A stretch of 64,000 nt of DNA, taken from assembly GCA_036426205.1 (NCBI GenBank), contig CM071568.1, positions 37,960,457 to 38,024,456 on the forward strand. Direction: 5' to 3'. Positions 1 to 11,292 of this stretch are shown piece after piece. Source of the DNA: Ascaphus truei. Its lineage: Eukaryota; Chordata; Amphibia; Anura; Ascaphidae. The notes beneath the pieces are model-generated. The model had not been told where the DNA came from. It did no database searches and worked only from the letters and a program-made list of their open reading frames with translations. Numbering within the stretch: the stretch's first letter is position 1; each line of letters begins with the position of its first letter. The translations under genes were made by a program, and so were the position numbers.

Positions 1-872
1 TGGCACCACTGAGTCTGCTCGGGTCCCAGAGTTGAAAGCCACAGAGATTGCCAATGTGTTAAAGCCATTTGGGCGGAGGGGTAATGCTCAAGAACCCACA
101 TCCTGGCATGAATGGAAGTGATCAGACTACCATTCGCCCAGACCTTGAGACGCCTAACTCCATGGGTGGCTTCTGACTCACAGGTGACAGAGGTGCCAAG
201 TTGGTGCATGCCTCTGTCATATTTCGGATCCATCCTTGCCAGGCTTCAGTAGACTGTCAAATCTCTGATTGGCTGGTAGGAATTCTCCCACGCTCAGATT
301 GGCTGGAGAATTTCATTAATGGGACTAAAATACTATACAAAAGCCAGCAGTCAATCCGGTCCTCAGATTCTAAGTGCCAAGACAGCAGCAGCAAATTCAA
401 AATCCCCATAAGATGCTCTTGAAGAAATAGATGCGAGCCGGCTTTAGAAATTTCAAGGCAAGACATTTTCTAAGTCCCACTTTTCGGGGTTAAGTTCTGA
501 AAAGAGAATGTAGCGGTCGCGGCTGGAACTACACGCTGAAAAGAGTACCAGGATGTTTGGTACTATCTCCCGGTCAAGAGATTTTGGCATCTCCAGAAGA
601 GATACAGCGGTGCCATCTGGTAACTCATTATGATTTGAGTTCCAGGACTTTGCGGGCTAAACCACGGTAACCTAAAGACATTGTTTTATGGACTGGAGAA
701 GCTAGGAAAGACTAGTTTTTTTCACCCAGTAAGTGTGTTTCTTCATTGTATATTGTAATTCATTGTGTGTACTCTGCTTCCAAGGAATAAATCACAATTT
801 ATTTTACCTCCTTGTTTTGCTCAATGTTATGATCCCGGATAAAAAGGTGTAAATACCTGGTCTCCCGTGACA
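1..872 (+). mobile_element. LTR-like repeat, copy 1 (left end may lie outside the window)
   Basis: This segment has the layout of a retroviral-type LTR. Two ATTGG boxes (inverted CCAAT, 268-272 and 298-302) stand upstream of a TATA-like ACTATACA at about 333. An AATAAA signal lies at 786-791, and a TGACA end at 868-872 follows a CTGGTCTCCC motif. The last ~440 bp are clearly related to 57861-58328, which ends in the same way, so this is a dispersed family. No flanking gag, pol or env is visible, so it is a solo LTR or fragment. Whether it belongs to an endogenous retrovirus or another LTR retroelement cannot be decided. Small ORFs inside it are not credible genes. Confidence 0.55.
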
Positions 873-929
873 GAGAGATAGCGCAATAACTAGTTTTAGG
901 ACATAGATACAGTATGTTAAAGAAGCCAA

Positions 930-1188
930 ATGTGATGAATAAATACAGGCTCTGCCCCCCGTCAAGTTCTAGTCACCTGATTTTCTCCTGCCTGTTTTGT
1001 TGCCCTGCAACTGATTGGCTTACACTGCTATATAGGCACAGTCCTTCTACCAGGAAGTTGGCTGAGCATAAACCTGTGTGAAGTGTGCTGGTCACAAGCA
1101 CTTCTGCCTCCCTTTGCCTTGCCCTGCCTTGGCTTGCTTACCTTTGACTACACAGCTCTCTCCAATCCTCAACCTCAGACTACTGATG
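930..1188 (+). mobile_element. gypsy-type LTR fragment with TATA box and GCTGAGCATA motif
   Basis: A TATATA box at 1029-1034 is followed 32 bp later by GCTGAGCATA (1061-1070). The same pairing and spacing occurs in the other gypsy-type LTRs of this window (15489-16445, 41529-42308, and twice in 53327-54785). Downstream is CT-rich sequence like the R/U5 part of those LTRs, cut off near 1188 where MITE-like sequence begins. No TSD was recognised. Confidence 0.45.
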
Positions 1189-1500
1189 CAGCAGCCATTA
1201 TTCAAACACTTCGCGCGGTGTGTAGATCGGAATACCCATGCGATGGCGAGCAATTTTTTTTAATCGTGCCGACTTAAACACGTGGGTTGATTATCGTTTT
1301 GTCGGATCAGAAAATGGCATTTTAGCGTTGTCTGCAATACCGTCGAGAAACTCAAGTGGGCAATCGCGAGTTGTTGTCATAAAAATCCAATAGCAATTCA
1401 ATGTCACGATTAACATGTTGCCTGAAATCAGCTTAGCTGCCTGCCACGCATGCGCAAGTGCGATACGCCCTTCTAAACATGCCCGCTCACACACACACAT
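1186..1500. mobile_element. degenerate MITE-like fragment related to the 56.5-56.9 kb element
   Basis: GATGCAGCAGCCATTATT at about 1185-1202, followed by GGAATACCCATG, resembles the left terminus and subterminal sequence of the inverted-repeat element at 56524-56900. The matching right terminus was not found here, so this is a fragment. Confidence 0.35.
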
Positions 1501-3045
1501 TTCAGTGTCTGATATTCATGTCTGCAATACTGTAGTAGAATCAAATAATCAATAATAGACTTCCCACTTTATTATTATTTTTTTTTCTACATGCCTTTAT
1601 GACCAACCACTATACGTTTTGATACTTTACTGTACGAGGTGGTACAGTATACTGTTATTTTTATTTGAGGGGTGGGGGGCACGGGTCAGCACATTTTTCA
1701 TGAGCTATCCAGAAGATATAATTTCAGGAAAAAAAATGTACTGTATTAACATTTTCGCTAATCTGGTCATCCTATAATCGTTCACTCACTTCAAGAACTT
1801 TCCCCCAGCTACTTTCTGTTCTTGTCAAGCACAAAGTCTTAAGTGGTGAACTTCAAGTGGATTTGTTAGCAGTATCAACAACACACCACCCCTCCCCCTA
1901 CAGAGCCATTCAAGAAAATGTAGCGTGCTTTTCTTGAACTGTTAATATGATTAAAATGTTGCCTGAAATCGGCTGAACTGCCTGCCACACATGTTCAAGT
2001 GCGATAAGCCCTTCTAAACTGCTATTGTACTGTAACAATTCAACTTGAAATTCACTGCTTATCAACAACACAACACCCCTCCCCCACCCCCTCCAACAGA
2101 GCCATTCACGTAGATATAGCGTGATTATCATGAGATGGGCAGAAGACATTTTTGATATTCCTCCACACAGGAAAATAGTATTTTTCTTTAGAATTGTATT
2201 GGTTAATGAATAATACAAAAATACAGTAGCTCTTTTTCCTAAATTCCTGTACAAGCTTGTCTTTTTCTTCGTTATGGCTGCATTTGATTCTGTATTGCTT
2301 TACAGCAGTACTGAAAATAAAAAGAAACAATTACTGGTACTGTATTGCATTTAAGACAATGCGTTTAAACCAATATTGGACTATTGGGGTGGGGATTCAG
2401 CGTGAAATGTCTTCACTTTATCGTCACCTTAATCTTACACAGCTCCGAAAATTAAAAGAAACAATTACTGCAGACATGGTTATTTTTACTGCCATACTTA
2501 CTGTACCTGTATCTGTATCATACTGACCTGTGCATTATTAACAGGAATAATTGATTAAAAAAAAATTATAATATTTTTATTGTTTAAACATATTTTTTAA
2601 AATATTTTTTTCCCAAACTAATTTCTATACAGTAACTACTGAGAGGAGAGGGGGGAGAAAGGGGGGGTTGTGTGAGATACAGGCTGTTTTGTACATAAAC
2701 ATAGTACTGTAATCTTACACATCCCCTCCTTCCTTTTGTCACTGCTGCAGCTCTGAAAATTAAAAGAAACAATTACTGCAAACATGGTTATTTTGAGGGC
2801 CATACAATACATACTGTACAGTACCTGTATCATACTTACCTGTGCCTGATTAACAGAAATAAAAGATTAAACCATAACAATATTTTTTTTGCACAAACGA
2901 ATATCTATACAGTAACTACTGAGAGAGGATGGGAGAGGGGTTTATGTAAGATATAGGCTTGTTTGTACATGAACACAGTACTATAAGCTTACAGCTCTGA
3001 AAATGAAAAGAAACAATTACTGCAGACATGGTTATTTTTATTGAG
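1413..3045. repeat. degenerate tandem repeats, AT-rich
   Basis: Several modules recur in direct orientation. A block with TGTTGCCTGAAATC and GCGATA(C/A)GCCCTTCTAAAC occurs at 1413-1480 and 1950-2022. A CACCCCTCCCCC...CAGAGCCATTCA block occurs at 1878-1925 and 2063-2122. AAAAGAAACAATTACTG followed by CATGGTTATTTT occurs near 2455, 2758 and 3003, with a partial copy near 2318. CTATACAGTAACTACTGAGAG occurs near 2625 and 2905. The spacing of about 245-300 bp indicates an old tandem array with diverged units. There is no coding potential. Confidence 0.6.
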
Positions 3046-3565
3046 TTAAGGGTTGGTACATATATTGTGGTGAAGGTACCTGCCGGGTATGTCCACACCA
3101 GGGCGCGCAGATGCTGTACTTGAGATCCCTGCTCCAGAAGGGTGATCCCACGTCGTGATCCGCCTCTACGGTGGATGGCTCCCGCATGGAGTGCTCCACC
3201 TTTGGAATGTCTCTTATCTCTGCTAACTGCAGAGAGTGATTCACCTTTGTCACCAGTGGCCAGGATATCCACTCTTCCTGGCTGTATCCCTCACTTAAGC
3301 TGGCTCTACAGGACCGTGTCCCTATCCTATGGGGTGGTCCCTGCAGCAAGAACAAGCTGAGGGGTGTCATGGCCTAGCTGGGGCCTAAGGGGGGATCTCT
3401 GACTTAGCGCAGGTTCTACTGGCCCCCTATGCACAACCTTCCCTTACTCTGTCCCAGCTCCGACTGTCTGTTCTTCCTGAGCGATCCAAATGTATCTATC
3501 TCCTTGCCGGAGATCTTGCCGCATGATTAGCTCCCTTGCGTCACGTGGTTAGCAGCCCCAGTGGC

Positions 3566-3584
3566 TGCTGGGTATTGTAGTCCC
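3566..3584 (-). promoter_or_regulatory. ZNF143/STAF-type binding motif
   Basis: On the minus strand this reads GGGACTACAATACCCAGCA, close to the vertebrate ZNF143 (STAF) SBS motif ACTACAAnnCCCAGcA. It lies in the LTR-like part of the retroelement-like block. Motif similarity is seen; function is inferred. Confidence 0.4.
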
Positions 3585-4152
3585 TTGTGGTGCCCTTTCC
3601 TATTGCCACCACGTGCGCTATCTGTACGGAGCATACGCGACTTTGTATTGGCCGCCGCTGCTCTCATTTGCACATGTGCAACTTTGGGGAGGCCACATCT
3701 GCAATTCCGTGATTACTGTAATTGCCGCTGCAACTCTTCTGCATGCGTGAGCCTCCGCGCATGTGCAAACCCAATAAACATGATGGCGCCCTGCAACAGG
3801 AGATGCCTGTCAGCCCCATGCCACCCGCAACAGCCCCCACCGTGGTGCAGGTAAGGGAGGGGGAAACTGAGGTCCCGGGAGCCAGAGGGGACCTGGCTAC
3901 ATTCTCCCCCTGGTGAAAATACCAACTACCCCGCTTGGAGGATACCCGAGGCCAGCTGAGTTTTAGATTGCTACTGAGACCATAGTGGGGTGCCCTTAAC
4001 AGATCGAGGAAGGGCACCTCAGGTAGTCTCGTATACTGAAACTGGAGTCTCTGCAGACTCTTAAAATTCATGGTCGTGTACTACAGTCTCTGGTTCCCGT
4101 TCACCCTCTCACCCTGGTGGAAGGAACTGCAAGTGGTTTCTGAGCCAGACCT

Positions 4153-4938
4153 TTATCGGCCATCTGCAAAACTTATGCAGTAGACAGGGAGGCCCTGGCT
4201 TCTTCCTCGGTCCACAAGCTGGTGAATAGAGCACTCCATTTTGCACTTAGAGGAGGCAATAATTACCAGATTGGTCACAACCCAGTCCTGGACAACCCAG
4301 TCCAGTCCAGCAATTGCTTCAGAAGTGACATCTTCCAGGGACATCGCTAGATCTAGGTACAGGTCCATATCTTGAGACGGAAGTGCTTGGGGATTCTTCG
4401 AGTAGAAGTAAGCACCGAGCAGAGCCTCTTCACTGGATACCTCCATCGCAGCCTGTAAGGAGTAAAGGGTTGGTGCCTTACCGCTCCACTGGCTGCTGAC
4501 TGTTGTCAGGTCATTTGGAATGCTGTCAAGTACCACCTCCGCTGCACTGAACACCGCGATGGGGCTGAATTTTCTCTCCGCTTGGAAGGTAGGCTGTGGG
4601 CGCTGATCCACATGTACCACTTTATAGCAATCTTCTAGGGGGAACACGTCCACCAGGATGCGATGCCAGGGTGAGCCATTCACCCTGGTGGCCATGCTTA
4701 AGGAGCTACCATGCTCTGCGGTCACCTGGGGACTCACACCCAACACCCCTGGGACAGTCCACTCACCCTCATCATCGTTAAGTACTGGTTCCAAGTCTGG
4801 GACCGATGGTACCTTCATTGTAGGCCAGACCGGCCATTGTAGGGCCCATGGGCCCACCGCAGGGTCAGCTGTAGCTGAAGTAAATGGCTCTTTGTCCTCA
4901 GCTTTACTTTGGTGGTCCGCCAGCTGGCACTGAGGCAC
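4153..4938 (-). CDS. unrecognised 261-codon ORF in a retroelement-like block
   Basis: This is an uninterrupted minus-strand ORF of 261 codons starting at an ATG, longer than expected by chance in this AT-rich window. The product is acidic, with several Trp and many Ser and Val residues. I see no zinc knuckle, DSG/DTG protease motif, RT motif, signal peptide or clear transmembrane segment. It sits inside a moderately GC-rich, retroelement-like region, so it could be a remnant of an element-encoded protein such as gag or an accessory product. It could also be a chance ORF in GC-richer DNA. I do not recognise the family and assign no function. Confidence 0.3.
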   Translation of the reverse strand: MPQCQLADHQSKAEDKEPFTSATADPAVGPWALQWPVWPTMKVPSVPDLEPVLNDDEGEWTVPGVLGVSPQVTAEHGSSLSMATRVNGSPWHRILVDVFPLEDCYKVVHVDQRPQPTFQAERKFSPIAVFSAAEVVLDSIPNDLTTVSSQWSGKAPTLYSLQAAMEVSSEEALLGAYFYSKNPQALPSQDMDLYLDLAMSLEDVTSEAIAGLDWVVQDWVVTNLVIIASSKCKMECSIHQLVDRGRSQGLPVYCISFADGR

Positions 4939-5950
4939 TCACATCACAGAGGTGGGACTCTGGTTTTTGCGACCGACCCGGACAGGTTTCTGCAAAACTT
5001 TTTGTGCAGCCTGGCAGCCAGCAGCACGTGCGCTCTCCTGACTTGGCGGAGATGCCATCTTAGGTGTGACTCACTGTTAGCATTCCCAGATGAGGGAGCC
5101 TCCATTTTGATCACAGTCCAGTTAACTGCACTGTGGCTCTTTGGCAGGATGGTAATGCTAATGAGAATGACATAATTTGTAACTGAGTTCGGGCACCCCA
5201 GGTCTGATCTCAGCAGCACCTCCAAATGTAGCACATGTATCCTTCCCCAATCTCATATCAGGGCCTTTACTGGGGAGCTACAGTGTTACTAGAGGTGTGT
5301 GGTGCTATACCTGTTAGGTTCACAGGAGGGCTGAGTCATCTGCTTGATGGAATGAGACATGACAGGACAGGCTTAACAGGATCCTGTATTATTTGTTGCA
5401 TAGTTGGTATCAGCGCCTCCAGTCCCATGGGTCCTGAATAGAATCAGGGGACTCCCTATGGAACAGACACATACCTCCTTTCTTCCACACTGAAGACATC
5501 CAGGCAGGTATATGTCAAAGGGTATTCTTTATTGCATCCACTGCAGCTCATCACACAGCGACACAGTACAGCAGCAGATCACAGCTTCTGGGTGGTACAC
5601 ACCCCCTGGTATTCTAGGGTGCAGGTCCATGGTGTTACTCAGGCCTACCTGAGCTGAGCATGCCTGCCCTCACAATGGGGAGGAACTTAAAGCTCTGGAG
5701 CGTATCGTGCGAGCTTGAAAGCAGGGCTCCAAAGACACAGTATGTTTTGTTGCATTCTGCTAAGAGCTTTTTAGAAGGGGTGGGCTCATGACATCAGACC
5801 TATCACAATAGACTCTAGCCATGAGTCACCAACCTCCTCTAATTAATCCCAGGAGAAGCACAAGGGGGGGGGGGCAATGGCCCACAGGTTAACTTTGTCA
5901 TGCTTGCAGCTATCAGGACTTAAGTACAGAGTAGGGAAGTACAGGGACAT

Positions 5951-6319
5951 ACAGTATGACATACCTGCTATATATTGTTAAACCTACCAGTCGAAGTGCA
6001 ACTATACATCGTTCTAAACAGTGTGCATCTTTGTCCCACTGGAGGGTGCTATAACTGTAAACAGAAAATATAAATATACACAATGACAAACATTAGTACA
6101 GTAGAAGACACATAAACACGGCAAAATGTGTCCTTTTGTTTACAAGATTTTTCCAAAAATGTTGCCAAGTATTAAAAGGCAAAGTGCAGGATAATGGGGC
6201 CTTTATGTGCTGCTATTTATTTGTTCCATATGTATTTACTTTCTGGCATGACCTGTAATTGTTTTGTTTTTTTAAATCATAATAAAATGTATTAAATTAA
6301 TTTTATTTATTTCATGAGA
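5951..6319. other. no recognisable gene or repeat
   Basis: AT-rich non-coding sequence; nothing supportable was seen. Confidence 0.4.
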
Positions 6320-7265
6320 ATATTAAAGAACTTGGAAAATGCCCAAAACGTTCGATGTAGCAGAAAAGTAATCTGAGATTTTTTCTAAGTTCTCCTGCCT
6401 ACGAGTTTCTCGTAATGTGAGGTGCACAGGGAGACCCATCTCTCCCTGCACATCTCTCGCAAGCGATCGCAGTGTTTTTATTAAACTCTTAATACAAGTG
6501 TGCGTAAGTAGGGGCTCTCCAAAGCATGACCGCATAGGTTTAAGGTCCTGCTTCCCGAGATACAAGCACCGATATGGAGTTCCGGTATCTCCTATGCTTT
6601 AAATGTCCCAGTCACGTGACACTGGACATTTAAACATTGCATTGGGATACTGGCACCCCATAATGGGGCCTGTCCCCGGACCTAAAATCAACGCGGTTCT
6701 GCTCCGGAGACCCTCTGCTCACGCACACTAGTGTTAAAATGAAAAATAAAAACAGCTTCATTATCTTAGCGGCTAGCTGCTAAAGCAATGATACGGTTAA
6801 ACTTGAATAGCCTGTTTATTGGGGGTAGAGGGGTGGATGAAGGGGGTATTTGGCGCTGGGTGGGTGGTTAGGCATCCCGGGTGGGTAGCGGGGGAGGGGG
6901 TTAACCCCATAATTACTATTGAAGTTACTAATCACTAAGGTGATTAAGAGGTTTGGGGCCATTACATTTTATTTTTTTATTGTTTTATTGCCAATGGAGG
7001 ACATGGACATGTAGGATGGTGATGATGACAGACTTCACCTGGTAGGGTAAGTAGAAGTTTTATTTACTTTATGCTGGCTTCTCGGCAGCTCCTGCATTAT
7101 GTGTTTAGCCAGGAGGCAGAAATCGTGAGAAAATGCTTTCCCTGCACAATTTCACAACTCATCGAGGCTTTCAGGGATAGCTATATGGCAAAATTTTGTG
7201 AGAACAGCTCAAAATCCTCGATGAATTGGTTATTGAAGATTATAGAATAGGTTCCATAGACTTTA
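6320..7265. mobile_element. TIR-type repeat family P, copy a
   Basis: It shares modules with copies at 23957-24970, 30420-31140, 32280-33312 and 35364-35815. One module runs through GCACAGGGAGA and CTCTCCCTGCA to a CCCGAGATACA stretch. The other is a GTGGGTAGCGGG-like motif followed by GGTTAACCCC and GGTGATTAAG. The right end, GATTATAGAATAGG near 7238-7252, resembles the family terminus (A/G)GCTA(A/C)TAGAATAGG. No transposase is encoded, so it is probably a non-autonomous DNA transposon. Its left end is not clear. Confidence 0.45.
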
Positions 7266-8768
7266 ATAATTTTAAAATTATAAGTTTGCATTTGTATATC
7301 ATATTTATTCTCAATAACATAATACAGTACAATTGTTTTTTGTTATATCCTTGATGTTAAGTTTCTTTTTAATTTTTACCAAACAATGCATAATACACTG
7401 TGAAATTGTCACTCAAAGTAATAACATCTCTTAAATTCAGCATTGAATGTGACCCTTGATAATTGTAAAGATTCAAAATGCTATTATATTTCATGAACAT
7501 GCCCATATTTTTCAGGTTAATAATTTGAGCTCTTGGTTCTCACTTTTAAAGTTTTAAATGACACAGGTACTGCCTACATTTTAGAATTATATTTATGCAC
7601 TATGATGTACACCTCTACCCTTTGTCACCAACTCCTGCTTTCAAGACTTTCCCAGGATGTGACCAACATATGGATTTTCCTGATTTGCACCTTAAGGCTT
7701 ACCCTACACACAATTGTATGTACATTTTCTAAAACTCTTATTTTGCCTGTCAGACCCTATCATGACTTTCTTTCTCTCCCATCTCAAAATGTGCCATCTG
7801 ACACTCATTACTAGGAAATCATTTACTGACTCAAATGCATTTAAATAAACTTAAAGACCCTCTCTGTCTTTACACATGAACACAATAAAGAACATTATTG
7901 GACTGTTGTAATACTTTTTTCTACAAAATATGAATAGAAGTCTTTTGTGTTTAGTATAGTTAGGATACAATTAAATTGAATTTTTAGTTATCAGATTTTT
8001 AATGCATATTTCTGTATAATTTATATAACAATAGATGTACTGTGGAGTTGATTTAGAAAAATAATGCACATAGTTTACTTTGTGCTATTACTTTTAAATT
8101 GATCAATTGGGTAATCAACAAAATGAATATATAGTTTTGTTAATGTTGCAATTCACTTATTAAATTACCTATCGCAGAATGAAACAAAGGGCTGGCCTTA
8201 TGTAGATCACATAGAGAGAAATAGTGCGATATGATGGGGTACAACCAGCTACATCATATAAACATCCATGTCTCATCACATTATTACAAATCAAACAGAA
8301 AAAAAAGAAGAAAAATGAAGAAAGAAGATACACCATTAATAATAAGAGAAACGCTTACTTCACTCAACATTGGGGATCACCCTTCTTTGGATGAGGATGG
8401 CGATGGCTGGAACGTGTCAGACTAGCTGATTGGATCAATCTTTTATTTTGAAGGGTCAAATGACACATTGGATTTGGCCATGTGGTTTTGCTACAGTTTG
8501 CTGATGTTTCATTTTTTTTGTTGTGCTTGAAATTAAATAATTATATATTTATGTTATCGCATTTATGTAATATTGTTTAGTGTTTAACCCCACAAGGAGA
8601 TTTTAGCTGTTGTTCTGACATGGCCAAGAGGCCCCAAAGTGTGTTAGTGATATTGTTAGCAATGGTAGACCAGGGCTAATACTAATACATGTATAGACCT
8701 CAGTGATCATCAAGGCATGGATTGACAGGGCTAGCTGGTCACTTTGGCTCTTAATTGGTTAATATAGG
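7266..8768. other. no supported gene; AT-rich DNA
   Basis: Mostly AT-rich non-coding sequence. A 64-codon ORF at 8231-8425 has a Lys-rich run followed by an acidic C-terminus (SLDEDGDGWNVSD). It lacks convincing splice sites or homology and is not called a gene. Confidence 0.4.
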
Positions 8769-8783
8769 TACACTGTAGATAAT
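8769..8783. repeat. 15-bp target-site duplication, left
   Basis: TACACTGTAGATAAT is repeated exactly at 11278-11292 and frames the palindromic insertion 8784-11277. Confidence 0.8.
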
Positions 8784-9700
8784 CCAAGTAGAGAAGAAAG
8801 TGGTGGAGCACTGCTGAAAAAATGAAAGGGCTGGAGGCTGCTTGCAAATTAAAAAATGCTTTAATTTATGGCATTAGTAGACCGGGCTACAAATAAGGTA
8901 CCTCTGATGCATTTCGCGCTATAGGAGCGCTTTATCAAAGAGTGACCTGCGTGTGTGCAATGTCCCATTTATATATGCATGAGCTGGGTAGCCAGTTCGC
9001 GCCAAAAACGGGCCCCCCCGATCACATGGTCGGGTGTAATTACGGGTGCCCGTGAGGTATGGACAACCTCCCCCGCTCGTGCACTAACAATGATAATTAA
9101 AAACAAACTCTATAAATCACCACTTAGCTGAGTCTCCGTCTGCAGAACCGTCTCTCTGTCCCACCTGGTCTCCTATCTAAATCCAAGATGGCGATCGGAA
9201 CTAGAAACTACGGAGGCCCTGGATGGACAAAAAGACACGCTCTGCAGAATGGTGACTTCAAAGCAAAAACAACTTTATCTCTTAACAAATCAACACAGAA
9301 ACAATATTAAAAAGAAAAATTGATAAACGGAAAAATTAAAAGAAAAAGAGAATTAAAAACAAATCTAATGATAAACATGGTTAAACTAAATGATGACATA
9401 AACAATAATATTACTATGATATATGAAGAAACACACTTAAATTAACCCCCAATAGTGAACAATATATGAATAATATAGTGACATAAACAGAATACATCTA
9501 ACTAAGATACCACTGTTCCATTAATGAGAACAACTATACTCATATGCATATATATATAATTAACCTAGTGTAAATTTATACATTATTAACTAATACTCCA
9601 AATAATAAATAAATATATATAATATATATAATAGATCTATAAACATGTAAATAATAACCTAACTACATTTACTACATATTGTTGAATATCTAAATAAAGT
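8784..9700 (-). repeat. left arm of 0.92-kb inverted repeat
   Basis: Reverse complement of 10002-10920 with only scattered mismatches, for example TCTAAATAAAGT versus TCTATATAAAGT at the inner edge. It begins immediately after the TSD. Confidence 0.85.
8905..8938 (-). ncRNA. hammerhead-ribozyme-like motif (catalytic box altered)
   Basis: On the minus strand this reads TTGATAAAGCGC, a loop, then GCGCGAAATGCATC. Helix II (GCGC with GCGC) and the GAAA box are present. The CUGANGA box is UUGAUAA, so the conserved G8 is A and C3 is U. Helix III is also altered relative to the right arm (ATGCAT instead of ACGCGT). Probably not catalytic. Confidence 0.5.
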
Positions 9701-10001
9701 GATAATAATAAATCATCAATTAACTATGTGATTAAATCCATCCCTGTGTACAGTAGAAAATATCATATTTATAAAAGTGTAAAATCCTACAAATTTATAA
9801 CAGAAATGAAAATATAATTAGATGAGTCATAATACTAATTAGATAATATACAATATAAATAATAATATTTAAAGAAAGTGAACCAATTCCCAATCTTAAT
9901 TGATTCCAGATGGAAAAAGAGTATCCATACTGAATATCCAGAACATCTCTCGTCTGTTGAGCATGTTCAGTCTATCACCCTCTCGTTGGGGCATTTATTA
10001 T

Positions 10002-10920
10002 AACTTTATATAGATATTCAACAATATGTAGTAAATGTAGTTAGGTTATTATTTACATGTGTATAGATCTATTATATATATTATATATATTTATTTATTA
10101 TTTGGAGTATTAGTTAATAATGTATAAATTTACACTAGGTTAATTATATATATATGCATATGAGTATAGTTGTTCTCATTAATGGAACAGTGGTATCTTA
10201 GTTAGATGTATTCTGTTTATGTCACTATATTATTCATATATCGTTCACTATTGGGGGTTAATTTAAGTGTGTTTCTTCATATATCATAGTAATATTATTG
10301 TTTATGTCATCATTTAGTTTAACCATGTTTATCATTAGATTTGTTTTTAATTCTCTTTTTCTTTTAATTTTTCCGTTTTTCAATTTTTCTTTTTAATATT
10401 GTTTCTGTGTTGATTTGTTAAGGGATAAAGTTGTTTTTGCTTTGAAGTCACCATTCTGCAGAGCGTGTCTTTTTGTCCATCCAGGGCCTCCGTAGTTTCT
10501 AGTTCCGATCGCCATCTTGGATTTAGATAGGAGACCAGGTGGGACAGAGAGACAGTTCTGCAGACGGAAACTCAGCTAAGTGGTGATTTATAGAGTTTGT
10601 TTTTAATTATCATTGTTAGTGCACGAGCGGGGGAGGTTGTCCATACCTCACGGGCACCCATAATTACACCCGACCATGTGATCGGGGGGCCCGTTTTTGG
10701 CGCGAACTGGCTACCCAGCTCATGCATATATAAATGGGACATTGCACACACGCAGGTCACTCTTTGATAAAGCGCTCCTATAGCGCGAAACGCGTCAGAG
10801 GTACCTTATTTGTAGCCCGGTCTACTAATGCCATAAATTAAAGCATTTTTTAATTTGCAAGCAGCCTCCAGCCCTTTCATTTTTTCAGCAGTGCTCCACC
10901 ACTTTCTTCTCTACTTGGAT
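10002..10920 (+). repeat. right arm of 0.92-kb inverted repeat
   Basis: Inverted partner of 8784-9700. The arms could form a very long hairpin. Confidence 0.85.
10763..10797 (+). ncRNA. hammerhead-ribozyme-like motif (catalytic box altered)
   Basis: TTGATAAAGCGC, a loop, then GCGCGAAACGCGTC. Helix II is perfect (AGCGC/GCGC), GAAA is intact, and the self-complementary ACGCGT could form helix III between two molecules, followed by C17 at the cleavage site. The catalytic box is UUGAUAA rather than CUGANGA (G8 is A), so activity is doubtful. Confidence 0.55.
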
Positions 10921-11277
10921 TCATCATATCGGAAGGAGGCACGCTACACCTGTCCAGGAAGGTTTCATGAGTTACTTATTTCTGTGATTGCAGTTTTACA
11001 ATTCATGTCATTATTATGTCTCATGCCTATGGGTTGAGGGGTGCTGTCCCATAAGTGGTTGTGGGGTGTGCTCTCTTCAGTGAGTGTACATTTCACACAC
11101 CCACTGTGGTGCCTGCATACCACTCTTTATATTACCCTATCATATGGCCATCAACTGAGCACTCAATGCCTAAATATACTGCATAAGAAGTTAACTCTTG
11201 CCTGGACTCCTATGCTATATTGCACAATACTGCAGAGACATTTGTAGCACCTACAGGGATTTATTTCCCATACCTGC

Positions 11278-11292
11278 TACACTGTAGATAAT
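11278..11292. repeat. 15-bp target-site duplication, right
   Basis: TACACTGTAGATAAT, identical to 8769-8783. Confidence 0.8.

Larger units (their letters stand above)
3046..5950. mobile_element. unclassified retroelement-like block
   Basis: This region has higher GC than its surroundings. It holds LTR-like stretches at about 3060-3900 and about 5480-5950, on either side of a block with a long minus-strand ORF (4153-4938). The sequence CTACATTCTCCCCCTGGTG near 3898 looks like a leader or junction. TTTATT at about 5529 would be AATAAA on the minus strand. I found no RT, protease or integrase motif, so the class is open. The boundaries are approximate, and no clean LTR pair or TSD was demonstrated. 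Confidence 0.3.
8784..11277 (+). mobile_element. palindromic non-autonomous PLE-like insertion with two hammerhead-like motifs
   Basis: This 2,494-bp insertion is framed by an exact 15-bp TSD. It consists of a left arm (8784-9700) and a nearly identical inverted right arm (10002-10920), separated by about 300 bp of AT-rich spacer. The right copy continues a further ~357 bp (10921-11277) with no counterpart on the left. Each arm carries a hammerhead-like motif (8905-8938 minus, 10763-10797 plus) pointing outward. No RT or endonuclease ORF is present. The same asymmetric palindrome occurs in the coding Penelope-like insertion at 44422-49661, so I infer a non-autonomous relative mobilised by the same machinery. 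PLEs are known to carry hammerhead ribozymes and inverted partial copies. Confidence 0.7.

Noticed and set aside
8231..8425. 64-codon ORF with a Lys-rich run and acidic C-terminus as an exon
   Set aside because: No convincing acceptor or donor and no recognisable domain; the composition alone is weak evidence.
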